Program-made: the position numbers and the translations under genes
The notes under the pieces: model-generated
What the model was told of the DNA's origin: nothing
Databases searched by the model: none
Seen by the model: the letters and a program-made list of their open reading frames with translations, nothing else
In this document: one piece after another, positions 7,851-16,883 of the stretch
Layout: the number at the start of each line of letters is the position of its first letter
How positions within the stretch are numbered: position 1 is the first letter of the stretch
NCBI RefSeq assembly: GCF_024628725.1
Contig: NZ_CP102409.1
Coordinates: 1,955,001-2,019,000, forward strand
Reading direction: 5' to 3'
DNA: 64,000 bases
Origin: Ruegeria sp. YS9
GTDB taxonomy: Bacteria; Pseudomonadota; Alphaproteobacteria; Rhodobacterales; Rhodobacteraceae

Positions 7851-8557
7851 ACAAACCTTTGCGGGGTATTCAGCCAGGTTTCCAAGGCTTTGTTCACGGC
7901 ATCGGGCGCTTCAAGCGGCAGCAGATGTCCGGCATTTTCGACGATCTCCAATGCGGCCTCTGGTATCAGGTCAGACATGAAAGAGTGCCGTTTGACCGGG
8001 GTAAGCGTGTCATGGGCGCCGCCCATGATCAAAGTTGGGACTTTGATGCGGCGCAACGAACCCTGTTGGTCTGGGCGGCGCTGCAAGGCACGCATTTGAC
8101 GCACGAATATCTCGGCGCCCAGATCATTCGCCATTGCCAAAAGATCATTCAGAATGGGGATTCGCCGGGGCCCCGGCGCCAAAGTATCGGTGCCGACCAG
8201 TTGGCGCATGACCTCTTCCAGCCGCCCACCCAGGGCACCAATGATCAGGTCCTCGCGACTGGCCGCGATTTGAGGTGTATCCGCCTGAGCGTCCGTCGAC
8301 ATCAGGCACAGGCGCGACACCCGTTCCGGTGCCCGCCGGATCAACTCCAACGCCACCACACCGCCCATGCTCAGGCCGACCAGGGCAAACCGATGGGGAA
8401 GCTGATCCAACAGCCCCGAGGCGATTTCTTCAATACGCTCGCCTCCGGAAACAGGTGCAACAGTGACAGGCCGTACCCGTGACAGCGCCTCGATCTGAGG
8501 CCGAAACAGGCGGGCATCACACATCAATCCAGGCAACAACACCAGCGGCTCGATCAC
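7847..8557 (-). CDS. Alpha/beta-fold hydrolase
   Basis: A 236-residue single-domain hydrolase. The nucleophile elbow is GLSMGG, the oxyanion region LLPGLMCDARLF, the acid is probably in GGAHDTLTP, and the catalytic His is in ENAGHLLPLEAPDAV near the C-terminus. It resembles small esterases and lactonases of the haloperoxidase/3-oxoadipate lactonase type. The GTG at 8557 was chosen because GGAGA precedes it; the ATG at 8713 would overlap the upstream gene by 70 nt. Substrate unknown. It is the last gene of a minus-strand run that includes two further alpha/beta hydrolases. Confidence 0.75.
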   Translation of the reverse strand: MIEPLVLLPGLMCDARLFRPQIEALSRVRPVTVAPVSGGERIEEIASGLLDQLPHRFALVGLSMGGVVALELIRRAPERVSRLCLMSTDAQADTPQIAASREDLIIGALGGRLEEVMRQLVGTDTLAPGPRRIPILNDLLAMANDLGAEIFVRQMRALQRRPDQQGSLRRIKVPTLIMGGAHDTLTPVKRHSFMSDLIPEAALEIVENAGHLLPLEAPDAVNKALETWLNTPQRFV

Positions 8558-8642
8558 GCGGGGGTCTCCATCTGCTCGGTTTTCCGAGTCCTTCCAGTTG
8601 TTGTCAGGATGAAAGTTTTGCCGCAACCGGGCAAGGAAAACT

Positions 8643-9275
8643 TCACGGGTAGGCGATTGCTCGAAATGCCGGGAAATCGGCGTAACGGGATTGCCGGGCC
8701 GCAAGGTCTTCACCGGGCTCAGCGCCGGGCTTCAACAGACATCCACGCGGAGCAATATAGCTGTCGATCCGACGATGCGGTGTGGGCCGCCACACAAGGT
8801 TGAACGCGCATAGCTTGGGGAAGAACCAGATTTCGGAATACTCCAGATGATCGTGCATCCACCACGCCAGATCCCGCCAATCCCTGCCCCGCGCATATTG
8901 ATCCGCGAACCACGGGATGACGATGGATGCCCCGGCGATCCGCGCATCCCCTTCCCCGCGATCCCAGATATGGCATTCCAACGGATTATCGTTTCGGGCA
9001 CAGTTCAGTTTGTTTTCATTGCCAAATCGGTTCAAGGACGATGAGCGGTAGCCCGACCTGACCGCGACCCGGCCAAATGTCTCTTCCAAAGGGTCAAGAA
9101 GGGTTTCGCAGAACGCGCGTCCTGTTTCGATCGCCAGATCCGGGTTGTCCGGAATATTCTGCACTTGGTGGAAATTCCCGATTTCCGAATACAGAAAATC
9201 GCGCATGAAGAAATGCCGGGACAGGCGGACGCGACCCAGGGTCTCAAGGCTCCACATGCTGCCCGGCTTACGCAT
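8643..9275 (-). CDS. Peptidase M15-like hypothetical protein
   Basis: A 210-residue cytoplasmic-looking protein without signal peptide. The segment VAVRSGYRSSSLNRFGN resembles the GYRS-xxxN core of M15 (VanY/endolysin-type) D,D-carboxypeptidases, but the expected SxHxxGxAxD zinc motif is altered: the equivalent region reads LECHIWDRGEGDARIAGASIVI. It may be a diverged or inactive M15 fold. The start at 9275 has AAAAGGA upstream. It sits between two hydrolase genes with short gaps, so it is probably co-transcribed. Function unknown. Confidence 0.55.
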   Translation of the reverse strand: MRKPGSMWSLETLGRVRLSRHFFMRDFLYSEIGNFHQVQNIPDNPDLAIETGRAFCETLLDPLEETFGRVAVRSGYRSSSLNRFGNENKLNCARNDNPLECHIWDRGEGDARIAGASIVIPWFADQYARGRDWRDLAWWMHDHLEYSEIWFFPKLCAFNLVWRPTPHRRIDSYIAPRGCLLKPGAEPGEDLAARQSRYADFPAFRAIAYP

Positions 9276-9301
9276 CTTGCATCCTTTTTCCCGATCAGGG
9301 T

Positions 9302-10294
9302 TTATTCCACCCCCAAGCCCTTGAGCCACTCCAGAATACCAGCAACGGTGGCATCGGTTTGACCCGGCGACATCAACCGCCCCGCGACAACATGTGACGA
9401 CAGATCATCACCCGGCCCCATCGTCACCAGCCTGACCGTTGCCAGAGCGCCCCAGGCCTCGGCCACTTTGTGTGTCCGGTCCGGCCGCACAACCTGATCA
9501 TCATCCGAAAACCAGAACAACGCAGGTATCAGGGCCTCGGAGAAATCCAGCGCATAGACCGTATCCACCAGCACGGACATCGGCACGACGGCTTCCCACG
9601 GGTAGACCGACGTCCAGTACCTGTTCTTCTCGGGGTCCGGCCCTGACACATCGCGTTCCGGCCCCATGAGAACGGGCAGCCAACTTCTTGCCCAAGGCAA
9701 CGAAGGCACCCACGCCGCGACGGTATTCACACCAAAGTTCGGCGAGACGAAGACCATGCCAACAACGTCCTGGCTCAGGTCGGCATCCAACGCAGCGGCC
9801 GCCGCCAGCGTTCCTCCGGTCGAGGTGGAAATCACGATCACCTTTTCGCCGACCGCGCGCGCCGCTGCCAGCCCTTCGGCAGTGTCCTGCATCCAGCCCG
9901 AGGCGGTGCCTTCGGCCATCGCCGGCCCATCCCGACCGTGACCTTGCAACCGCGTGTAGACCAGATTGGCGCCCAAAGCGTCAGCCACCAGGTCAGGCAC
10001 GGGGCGGATTTCCTCGGAACTTGCCGAAAAACCGTGGATGTACAAAACAGAATACGGCGTGCGCTGTTCCTTGAACCCGTCCTGCCAGACCACGCGCTTT
10101 TCTACACCCGGAACGATGTCATCATAGGCAGATTCGGTGCTTTCAAAATAAACCTGAACACCTTCACCAAATTTCCGAGACTCAAAAGTCGGGTGCAGGT
10201 TCACTTCCTCGCGCGGGCCGAACCAGTAGACCAGGCCGCCAAGAACAACCAGCGCCAGAAGCGCGCGCCCCAGAAACCAACCAAAGCGCCGCAT
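9302..10294 (-). CDS. Membrane-anchored alpha/beta hydrolase
   Basis: A 330-residue protein with an N-terminal membrane segment (LLALVVLGGLVYWF, about residues 12-25) preceded by Arg residues, so the hydrolase domain probably faces the periplasm. Core motifs: YIHGFSASSEE (oxyanion loop), YTRLQGHGRDG, the nucleophile region ISTSTGGTLAA, the acid in FSDDDQVVRPD, and His in the LSSHVVAG segment. It resembles carboxylesterase/lysophospholipase-like enzymes. The start overlaps the stop of the upstream hydrolase by 1 nt (TGATG), so the two are translationally coupled. Confidence 0.75.
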   Translation of the reverse strand: MRRFGWFLGRALLALVVLGGLVYWFGPREEVNLHPTFESRKFGEGVQVYFESTESAYDDIVPGVEKRVVWQDGFKEQRTPYSVLYIHGFSASSEEIRPVPDLVADALGANLVYTRLQGHGRDGPAMAEGTASGWMQDTAEGLAAARAVGEKVIVISTSTGGTLAAAAALDADLSQDVVGMVFVSPNFGVNTVAAWVPSLPWARSWLPVLMGPERDVSGPDPEKNRYWTSVYPWEAVVPMSVLVDTVYALDFSEALIPALFWFSDDDQVVRPDRTHKVAEAWGALATVRLVTMGPGDDLSSHVVAGRLMSPGQTDATVAGILEWLKGLGVE

Positions 10295-11043
10295 CAGGCT
10301 TCTCCCAACACATCAAGAACCGCGGTCTCGATCAGGCGCAGGCACCTCTCGTCCGAGAACCGATGATCGGCCCCCTTGACCAACAGCAGCCGCATGTCGG
10401 AACCCGCAGCATGTTCCAGCAGCCGCACGGCTGTTTCAGTTGAAACTGCCGTGTCTGCGGTGCCTTGCAGGAAACGAACCGGGAACGGCAGATCCAGAGC
10501 GCCCCTCAGAACCAGATTCTGGCGTCCGTCTTCGATCATGCGCTTGGTGATGATGTAGGGTTCCATATAGTCGGACGGCAGCTCGACATGACCGACAGTG
10601 TCCAGCGCAGCTTTTTGTTCGTCGCTGAACGAAGCCCAGTAACCGTCTTCCGTGAAATCAGGCGCGGCAGCGATTGTGACCATGCCTGCGATTCGCTCGG
10701 GCATGACCTTGGCCAGCAGCAATGCCTGCCATCCCCCCATCGACGAACCGACAACGACCAAGGGTCCGTCCGTCAATGCCCTTACCGCTGCCAATGTGTC
10801 CTGATGCCAGTCGCCAATACAGCCCTCGGTAAACGCGCCCGAGCTTTCGCCGTGGCCGGAATAATCGAACCGCAAGAACGATTGCCCCCGCGCCTGCGCC
10901 CAGGCTTCCAGATGCACGGCCTTGGTGCCTTCCATGTCCGATTTGAGCCCGCCCAGAAAAGCGATGGTCGGCCCTACCCCTTCGGTCTTGTGATAAGCCA
11001 GTCGCCGCCCCTGCGGCGTCTCCAGAAAATTCGTCGCTGCCAT
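10294..11043 (-). CDS. Alpha/beta hydrolase, ABHD10-like
   Basis: A 249-residue cytoplasmic hydrolase. Motifs: FLGGLKSDMEGTKA (oxyanion region), RFDYSGHGES, nucleophile box GSSMGG, acid in LQGTADTAVS, and catalytic His in KGADHRFSDERC. The FDYSGHG and GSSMGG signature is shared with bacterial homologues of ABHD10/BEM46-like thioesterases. First gene of the four-gene minus-strand group 7847-11043. Substrate not inferable. Confidence 0.78.
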   Translation of the reverse strand: MAATNFLETPQGRRLAYHKTEGVGPTIAFLGGLKSDMEGTKAVHLEAWAQARGQSFLRFDYSGHGESSGAFTEGCIGDWHQDTLAAVRALTDGPLVVVGSSMGGWQALLLAKVMPERIAGMVTIAAAPDFTEDGYWASFSDEQKAALDTVGHVELPSDYMEPYIITKRMIEDGRQNLVLRGALDLPFPVRFLQGTADTAVSTETAVRLLEHAAGSDMRLLLVKGADHRFSDERCLRLIETAVLDVLGEA

Positions 11044-11134
11044 GACACCTTCTTTCCTTTTACTGCATCATGCACGCCCCACCCCCGAGTGCAATTCCGC
11101 CCACTTCATCTTTTTCCAAATACTCCGGGGAGCG

Positions 11135-11154
11135 CGAGGGGCCGGCCCCTCGCC
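11135..11154. repeat. Perfect 20-bp palindrome (REP-like intergenic element)
   Basis: GCGAGGGGCCGGCCCCTCGC is a perfect palindrome preceded by TTTTTCCAAATACTCCGGGGAG. It lies between the divergently transcribed hydrolase gene and thrS. It looks like a dispersed GC-rich intergenic repeat rather than a terminator, because no T-run follows. Copy number elsewhere in the genome is unknown. Confidence 0.45.
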
Positions 11155-11255
11155 CCCCACTCTTGACTCAGGCACATCCACCTGCCACATGAGCCGAACA
11201 CACATAACCCGCAACCGGGCGTTCAGTGGGCGCCAAACCGACGAGGAGAGCCGAT

Positions 11256-13214
11256 ATGGCCCTGGATTCTCAATCCGTCTCTCTCACCTTTCCCGATGGC
11301 AATGCACGCACCTACGCCGCAGGCGTCACGCCCGCGCAGGTGGCTGCCGACATCTCAACCTCGCTGGCCAAAAAGGCCATCTCGGCCACCGTTGACGGCC
11401 AGCACTGGGACCTGCAATGGCCCATCGAATCCGACGCGCAGATCGCCATCCACACCATGAAGGATGAGGCCCAGGCCAACGAGCTGATCCGCCACGATCT
11501 GGCCCATATCATGGCCCGCGCAGTTCAGGAGATCTGGCCCGCCACCAAGGTCACCATCGGCCCTGTCATCGAAAACGGCTGGTATTATGACTTCGACCGT
11601 GAAGAACCGTTCACGCCGGAGGATCTCGGCCTCATCGAGAAAAAGATGAAAGAGATCATCAACAAGCGTGATCCCGTCACCACCGAGGTCTGGGACCGTG
11701 AGCGCGCGATCGAGTTCTACAAGGCCAACAACGAACCCTACAAGGTCGAGCTGATCGAAGCCATTCCCGGCGACGAGCCGCTGCGTATGTACTGGCACGG
11801 CCACTGGCAGGATCTGTGCCGTGGTCCGCACCTGCAACACACCGGTCAGGTTCCGGGGGATGCGTTCAAGCTGATGTCCATCGCGGGCGCCTATTGGCGT
11901 GGCGACAGCGACCGCGCGATGTTGCAGCGTATCTATGGCGTGGCCTTCACCGGTAAGGAAAAGCTGAAAGCACACCTGCATATGCTGGAAGAGGCCGCCA
12001 AGCGCGACCACCGCAAGCTGGGCCGCGAGATGGACCTGTTCCACATGCAGGAAGAAGCCCCGGGTCAGATTTTCTGGCACCCCAACGGCTGGACGATCTA
12101 CACCCAGTTGCAGGACTACATGCGCCGCCAGCAGCGCAACGGCGGCTATGTCGAGGTCAACACGCCGCAGGTTGTGGACCGCAAACTGTGGGAAGCTTCG
12201 GGCCATTGGGACAAGTATCAGGAAAACATGTTCATCGTCGAAGTGGACGAGGAACACGCACGTGAAAAGGCGATCAACGCGCTCAAGCCGATGAACTGCC
12301 CCTGCCATGTGCAGATCTTCAATCAGGGCCTGAAGTCCTATCGCGACCTGCCGCTGCGCATGGCTGAGTTTGGCTCGTGCAACCGCTATGAACCGTCAGG
12401 TGCGCTGCACGGTATCATGCGCGTGCGCGGCTTTACCCAGGACGATGGACACATCTTCTGCACCGAAGACCAGATCGAGTCAGAAACCGCAGAGTTCATC
12501 CGGTTCCTGTCCCGGATCTACAAGGATCTGGGATTCGAGAACTTCTCGGTGAAATTCTCGGATCGCCCCGAGAAACGGTCGGGGTCGGATGAAGTCTGGG
12601 ACAAGGCCGAAGCCGCGTTGCTCAGCGCGACACGTGCTGCCGGGATCGAGCCGGAGCTCAACCCCGGCGAAGGCGCCTTTTACGGCCCCAAGCTGGAGTT
12701 TGTTCTGACCGACGCGATCGGTCGCGATTGGCAATGCGGCACGCACCAGGTTGACTTCGTGCTGCCCGAACGGCTGGATGCCACCTATATCGGCGCCGAC
12801 GGCGGCAAACACCGTCCCGTTATGCTGCATCGCGCAACCTTGGGTTCGTTCGAGCGTTTCATCGGTATCCTGATCGAAGAACACGCAGGCAAGCTGCCCT
12901 TCTGGCTTGCCCCGCGTCAGGTCGTGGTCGCCTCCATTACCTCCGAAGCGGATGACTATGTCGCCGAAGTGGTCGAAACCCTGCGTGCTGCCGGCGTTCG
13001 GGCCGAAGCCGACATTCGCAACGAAAAGATCAACTACAAGGTTCGTGAACACTCGGTCGGCAAGGTTCCGGTCATTCTGGCCGTCGGCCATCGCGAAGTC
13101 GACGAACGCACTGTCAGTGTCCGGCGTCTGGGTGAAAAACAGACGCAGGTACAACCGCTTGACGTTGTAACAAACGAGCTGTCGCGGGCAGCCACCCCAC
13201 CGGATTTGCTGTAA
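11256..13214 (+). CDS. thrS: Threonine--tRNA ligase
   Basis: A 652-residue class II aminoacyl-tRNA synthetase with the full ThrRS architecture: N-terminal TGS domain (to about 65), editing/SAD domain with the [12 protein letters not shown] zinc/editing motif, the catalytic core (CxC region [10 protein letters not shown], motif 2 [25 protein letters not shown], motif 3 [19 protein letters not shown]) and the anticodon-binding domain (ending [28 protein letters not shown]). The ATG at 11256 is preceded by GAGGAGA; the upstream in-frame ATG has no such site. A hairpin follows the stop. Confidence 0.97.
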   Translation: MALDSQSVSLTFPDGNARTYAAGVTPAQVAADISTSLAKKAISATVDGQHWDLQWPIESDAQIAIHTMKDEAQANELIRHDLAHIMARAVQEIWPATKVTIGPVIENGWYYDFDREEPFTPEDLGLIEKKMKEIINKRDPVTTEVWDRERAIEFYKANNEPYKVELIEAIPGDEPLRMYWHGHWQDLCRGPHLQHTGQVPGDAFKLMSIAGAYWRGDSDRAMLQRIYGVAFTGKEKLKAHLHMLEEAAKRDHRKLGREMDLFHMQEEAPGQIFWHPNGWTIYTQLQDYMRRQQRNGGYVEVNTPQVVDRKLWEASGHWDKYQENMFIVEVDEEHAREKAINALKPMNCPCHVQIFNQGLKSYRDLPLRMAEFGSCNRYEPSGALHGIMRVRGFTQDDGHIFCTEDQIESETAEFIRFLSRIYKDLGFENFSVKFSDRPEKRSGSDEVWDKAEAALLSATRAAGIEPELNPGEGAFYGPKLEFVLTDAIGRDWQCGTHQVDFVLPERLDATYIGADGGKHRPVMLHRATLGSFERFIGILIEEHAGKLPFWLAPRQVVVASITSEADDYVAEVVETLRAAGVRAEADIRNEKINYKVREHSVGKVPVILAVGHREVDERTVSVRRLGEKQTQVQPLDVVTNELSRAATPPDLL

Positions 13215-13236
13215 CAATCGGCAGGAAATCGCAAGA

Positions 13237-13264
13237 AATCTGGCCCCCATTTTGGGGCCAGATT
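13237..13264 (+). terminator. Hairpin terminator after thrS
   Basis: AATCTGGCCCC-CATTTT-GGGGCCAGATT: a perfect 11-bp stem 22 nt after the thrS stop. The 3' side continues GAAACATTCC rather than a pure T-run, so termination may be partial or the stem may protect the 3' end. Confidence 0.65.
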
Positions 13265-13435
13265 GAAACATTCCCCCCTTTCTTCATCAAAAACAATGCA
13301 TTACGCTACAAGAGGGCACGCCGCCCCCTGACGTGCTTGTGAGACACGGGCTCGTGAATTCAACTCTGTCCACCAAGCTACTACCTTTGTCATTGTCACA
13401 AGCAGACATACCCAGTCATCAAGAGGATTACCGAG

Positions 13436-13738
13436 ATGTCGAACACAGCCAAGTCCCTGGTTATCGCAACCGCAGTCGCAGCCGCCGTATCGGGCGCCGC
13501 AACCACTGCATCCGCTCAGGCAAAAGAAAAATGCTATGGCGTATCGCTGGCCGGTCAGAACGACTGCGCCGCTGGCCCCGGCACCACCTGCGCGGGCACC
13601 TCGACCGTTGATTATCAGGGCAACGCATGGACCCTGGTCGATGCAGGCACCTGCGCGGATATCGAACTGCCCGCACAGGCAGACGGCACCCCGCGCAAAG
13701 GCTCGCTGGAAGCTCAGGATCGCGACCTGCCGGCATAA
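13436..13738 (+). CDS. bufA1: Bufferin-type RiPP precursor (DUF2282, BufA1-like)
   Basis: A 100-residue secreted precursor. Residues 1-27 form a Sec signal peptide (Lys6, Ala-rich core, ASA|Q cleavage). The mature part has exactly four cysteines, C33, C44, C52 and C73, in the DUF2282 arrangement ([14 protein letters not shown] ... TTCAGTS ... VDAGTC). DUF2282 proteins are the substrates of the bufferin pathway: a DUF692 iron oxidase with its DUF2063 partner converts core cysteines to 5-thiooxazoles, giving copper-binding peptides that are exported by Sec. The next three genes are exactly those partners. RBS AAGAGGA lies upstream. Confidence 0.88.
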   Translation: MSNTAKSLVIATAVAAAVSGAATTASAQAKEKCYGVSLAGQNDCAAGPGTTCAGTSTVDYQGNAWTLVDAGTCADIELPAQADGTPRKGSLEAQDRDLPA

Positions 13739-13758
13739 GAACGGCCTGACGAATTCAG

Positions 13759-13782
13759 GGGGCGGGCACCATCGCCCGCCCC
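13759..13782 (+). terminator. Hairpin between bufferin precursor and enzyme genes
   Basis: GGGGCGGGC-ACCATC-GCCCGCCCC: a perfect 9-bp GC stem followed by TTCCCTTTC, 20 nt after the precursor stop and 28 nt before the bufB start. It could act as a partial terminator or 3'-end stabiliser, giving more precursor than enzyme mRNA. Confidence 0.65.
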
Positions 13783-13810
13783 TTCCCTTTCGTGATCAAG
13801 GAACTGGCCC

Positions 13811-14668
13811 ATGTTGGATGATGCCCACAGGTCGAACCGCCTGCCCGCAGCTCCGGGCGTAGGTTACAAGCCGCAACACTTCGCTCAGATACTTGAACAC
13901 GCGCAGCCCGTCGCATGGCTGGAAATTCATGCGGAGAACTATATGGGCGATGGCGGGCGGCCTCTGGCGCAGCTGCGCCATCTTTCCGAACAATTCCCGA
14001 TCTCGGTCCATGGCGTTGGCCTGTCCATCGGCAGCGAAGGCGCGCTGGACCCTGATCACCTGGCCCGGCTTAAACATCTGGTAGGCTGGCTGAACCCCGC
14101 CAGCTTTTCCGAACACCTGGCCTGGTCCACCCATGACACCCATTTCTACAACGACCTGCTGCCCCTGCCCTATACCGACGCAACACTGACACGCGTTTGC
14201 GATCATATCGATCAGGTTCAGGACACCGTCGGACGGCAGATGCTGTTGGAAAACCCCTCAAGCTATTTGGCTTTTGAGGAAAGCACCTGGTCCGAGCCCG
14301 ACTTTCTGCGCGAAATTGCACGTCGTACCGGATGTGGCTTGTTGCTGGATGTCAACAACGTCTTTGTCTCTGCCACCAATCTGGATTTCTCTCCTCAGGG
14401 TTACATCGATGCCTACCCATTTGAAAAAGTGGGGGAAATTCATCTTGGCGGCCATGACGAAGATGAAGACGATCACGGCCATCCGCTGCTGATCGACAGC
14501 CACGGGCGTGAAGTGGTCGACCCGGTTTGGGCGCTGTTGGATTACGTGCTGGAACGCACGGGGCCGAAACCCGTCCTGGTCGAATGGGACACCGACGTCC
14601 CCGACTGGCCCGTTTTGCGAGAAGAGGCCGTTCGCGCGCAGACCGCCCTGGAACGGATCCCGGCATGA
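13811..14668 (+). CDS. bufB: DUF692 multinuclear iron oxidase (BufB/MbnB-like)
   Basis: A 285-residue TIM-barrel protein of the DUF692/MNIO family, the iron-dependent enzymes that modify cysteine in methanobactin and bufferin precursors. Candidate metal ligands by family pattern: H67 (SVHGVGLS), H102 (SEHLAW), E147 (LENPSSY), D180 (LLDVNN), H211 (IHLGGH) and E258 (LVEWDTD). It is expected to work as a complex with the next protein on the precursor encoded just upstream. The start has AAGGAA nearby; the stop overlaps the next start (ATGA). Confidence 0.9.
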   Translation: MLDDAHRSNRLPAAPGVGYKPQHFAQILEHAQPVAWLEIHAENYMGDGGRPLAQLRHLSEQFPISVHGVGLSIGSEGALDPDHLARLKHLVGWLNPASFSEHLAWSTHDTHFYNDLLPLPYTDATLTRVCDHIDQVQDTVGRQMLLENPSSYLAFEESTWSEPDFLREIARRTGCGLLLDVNNVFVSATNLDFSPQGYIDAYPFEKVGEIHLGGHDEDEDDHGHPLLIDSHGREVVDPVWALLDYVLERTGPKPVLVEWDTDVPDWPVLREEAVRAQTALERIPA

Positions 14669-15426
14669 GCGTTTCGCAATCCGAATTTCGCGCAGCCATG
14701 ATGGATGCGTCAGCCCCTGTCCCCGAAGGTTTACTGGACGCCCAGGCGCAGCCAGCCGGTCGTCGGTTCAGCGTCTATCGCAACAATATCGCCGTGTCCT
14801 TGACCGAGGCGATGCATCAGGCGTTTCCAGTCATCACCAAGTTGCTGGGGCCGCAGAACATGGATGGGCTGGCCGGGATATTTCTGCGTCAGCACCCGCC
14901 ATCATCACCTCTGATGATGTTCTATGGTGAAGCCTTTCCCGATTTTCTGGCTGGAATGCAGCAGCTTTCGCATCTTGGGTACCTGCCGGATGTGGCGCGG
15001 CTGGAACTTGCGTTGCGCAAGTCGTACCACGCCGCCGACAGCCAACCCGCCCCGGCAGACGCACTGGCCGCAGACCCCGAACAGGTCATGCGGGCCCGGT
15101 TGCGTTTTGCCCCGGCCATGCGGGTGGTGCGCTCGGACTGGCCCATTCACGCGATCTGGCGCTTCAACACCGAATCCGACGCGCCGAAACCGGTTGCCCA
15201 AGCCGAGGATGTATTGATCACACGCCCGGAATTCGACCCGGTTGCCCAATTGCTGCCCACCGGCGGCGCCGATTGGATCGCCTATATGCAAGGTGGCGAC
15301 ATGATCGGCGAAGCGTTTGAGAAAACAGCGGCGGCCCAACCTGAATTTGACCTTGGAACCACTCTGGCACTGCTTTTGCAGGGCGGTGCAATAACTTCTG
15401 TGACTATCGAAAGGCTGGAGACATGA
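14665..15426 (+). CDS. bufC: DUF2063 partner protein (BufC/MbnC-like)
   Basis: A 253-residue protein. The N-terminal DUF2063 domain (putative DNA-binding in databases) contains [30 protein letters not shown], the family signature. In methanobactin and bufferin systems the MbnC/BufC partner binds the precursor leader and presents it to the oxidase. The start was set at 14665 because it overlaps the bufB stop as ATGA and begins [12 protein letters not shown] as in homologues; a longer reading inside bufB is spurious. The stop again overlaps the next start. Confidence 0.88.
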   Translation: MSVSQSEFRAAMMDASAPVPEGLLDAQAQPAGRRFSVYRNNIAVSLTEAMHQAFPVITKLLGPQNMDGLAGIFLRQHPPSSPLMMFYGEAFPDFLAGMQQLSHLGYLPDVARLELALRKSYHAADSQPAPADALAADPEQVMRARLRFAPAMRVVRSDWPIHAIWRFNTESDAPKPVAQAEDVLITRPEFDPVAQLLPTGGADWIAYMQGGDMIGEAFEKTAAAQPEFDLGTTLALLLQGGAITSVTIERLET

Positions 15427-15941
15427 CTGCCCTGATCTCACTTCACAACAACGTTCTGGGAAAGGTGGACCTTGCGTCCAACTGGCTTACACCCACGCTG
15501 GCGCGGCTGGTCTTTGTCGCTGTCCTTCTGGTCTATTACTGGAACTCGGCGATGTTGAAGATCGACGGTTCGATCTTTTCACCTTCGGCAGGTGCCTTCG
15601 GTCAGATTTTCCCCAAAGCCGCCGAAGCCGTCCTTTACGACGTATCCCAAATGACGTTCTTCCAACGTATCGTCATTTTCTTGGGCACGGTTGCAGAATT
15701 CGTCCTTCCTGCGCTGCTGCTTGTCGGTCTGTTCACCCGCGTGGCGGCCTTGGGCATGATTGGTTTCATCTGGGTGCAGACTCTGGTCGATGTTACTGGC
15801 CATGGCGTGAAACTGGGCAGCCTGTTTGACGCAGCGCCTTCCATTATGGATCAGCGCACGATGTGGACGTTCCTGATGCTGGTGATCGTGATCAACGGTG
15901 CGGGGCCCATCTCACTTGATCGGATTCTGCGTCTGAAATGA
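15423..15941 (+). CDS. DoxX-family membrane protein (BufD-like)
   Basis: A 172-residue inner-membrane protein with about four hydrophobic segments (LARLVFVAVLLVYYW; IVIFLGTVAEFVLPALLLVGLF; AALGMIGFIWVQTLVDV; TMWTFLMLVIVINGAG). DoxX-type proteins often accompany DUF2282/DUF692/DUF2063 genes and are the usual fourth gene of bufferin operons; their biochemical role is not established, but a redox or quinone-linked role in precursor maturation or export is plausible. ATGA overlap with bufC shows tight coupling. Only one base separates its stop from the convergent gene. Confidence 0.82.
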   Translation: MTALISLHNNVLGKVDLASNWLTPTLARLVFVAVLLVYYWNSAMLKIDGSIFSPSAGAFGQIFPKAAEAVLYDVSQMTFFQRIVIFLGTVAEFVLPALLLVGLFTRVAALGMIGFIWVQTLVDVTGHGVKLGSLFDAAPSIMDQRTMWTFLMLVIVINGAGPISLDRILRLK

Positions 15942-15942
15942 C

Positions 15943-16311
15943 TTAGAAATGCGCTTTGGGCTGGTCCGGTTTACCCGCCGCCAGCCCAAGCACCCCGGCA
16001 ACCCCGGCAAATGCAATCGGGAACATGGTGAAGACACCAAATCCGAATGCATAATACATCGCCCCCGCTGAAATCAGCAGCAGGATCCCGGCAACAAGGG
16101 CGCGCGCGGGCGCCATCGCCCCCCCGACAATAGCCAACAAAGGCGCGATGATCGACACGGCCTGAATCAGATCAGGGTTGTCTACCTGCCTCAGAACGCC
16201 GTCTATCTCGCCGACGTGATCGATCACGACCACTTTCGCATATCCGAAAAACCCGACGATCATCCCGATCAGCCCGGCAATCACGCCCAGGATCATGGCG
16301 GCATTACGCAT
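15943..16311 (-). CDS. Small multi-pass membrane protein of unknown function
   Basis: A 122-residue protein with four predicted transmembrane segments: MILGVIAGLIGMIVGFFGY, AVSIIAPLLAIVGGAMA, LVAGILLLISAGAMYYAF and FPIAFAGVAGVLGLAA. A short hydrophilic loop (VDHVGEIDGVLRQVDNPD) lies between the first two. No catalytic motif and no recognised family. It is convergent with the DoxX gene and not obviously part of the bufferin operon. Confidence 0.6.
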   Translation of the reverse strand: MRNAAMILGVIAGLIGMIVGFFGYAKVVVIDHVGEIDGVLRQVDNPDLIQAVSIIAPLLAIVGGAMAPARALVAGILLLISAGAMYYAFGFGVFTMFPIAFAGVAGVLGLAAGKPDQPKAHF

Positions 16312-16351
16312 TGAAGGTCCTCACTGTTGCTTGCAGGCACATAAGCATTTC

Positions 16352-16669
16352 TTAAGAAATACCAAGCTGCATGCGTGTTTCCGCGGTCCAGCCAAGAAAC
16401 AGCTCTCCATCTTTCTCGATCAACGGGCGCTTCATCAGGGTGGGATGCTCTTTCAACAGTTCCAAAGGTGCTTTCGCGCGCTGGTTGTCATCCAATCCGC
16501 GCCATGTTGTGGACCTGGTGTTGAGCAAAGCGTCGCCGAAGGTGGCAAGAGCCTGCGACAGCACAGCATTCGGCACACCTTCGCTGCGGACATCCACGAA
16601 CTCTGCGTCTGGCAACGTTTTCAATGCCTTGCGACAGGTGTCACAAGTTTTCAGTCCGTAAAGGCGCAT
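16352..16669 (-). CDS. ArsC/Spx-family thioredoxin-like protein (YffB type)
   Basis: A 105-residue protein of the ArsC-like thioredoxin fold. C9 and C12 form the CDTC motif near the N-terminus; the family segments KRPLIEKDGELFLGW at the end match the Spx/ArsC/YffB group. The YffB-like subgroup has no proven arsenate reductase activity and may be a glutathione-dependent thiol reductase. No ars genes lie nearby, so arsenic resistance is not supported. It is transcribed alone, divergently from the cold-shock gene. Confidence 0.75.
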   Translation of the reverse strand: MRLYGLKTCDTCRKALKTLPDAEFVDVRSEGVPNAVLSQALATFGDALLNTRSTTWRGLDDNQRAKAPLELLKEHPTLMKRPLIEKDGELFLGWTAETRMQLGIS

Positions 16670-16837
16670 GTTTTTTCTGCTCCTGCATTTGATCGCATTT
16701 TGGGCAAACTTGCCACTTTCAGGCGGTTATTCTTGATTTTTTACTTCACCGTGCAATGTTGAAAAAGGCGAAACACACGAATTGGACTGTTCAGGAACTG
16801 CCAAACAGTCGTTTTTGTGGTGACGCTGACCACAGCC

Positions 16838-16853
16838 CCCACCAATTTGTGGG
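16838..16853 (+). promoter_or_regulatory. Leader hairpin of the cold-shock gene
   Basis: CCCAC-CAATTT-GTGGG lies 31 nt before the csp ATG, in a 214-nt leader that also contains GTGG-N9-CCAC and ACTGTT-N12-AACAGT. Cold-shock mRNAs are often controlled by structured leaders; this is a candidate only. Confidence 0.3.
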
Positions 16854-16883
16854 ACAATGCGCAAGTAGAAGGAGACACGGGAC

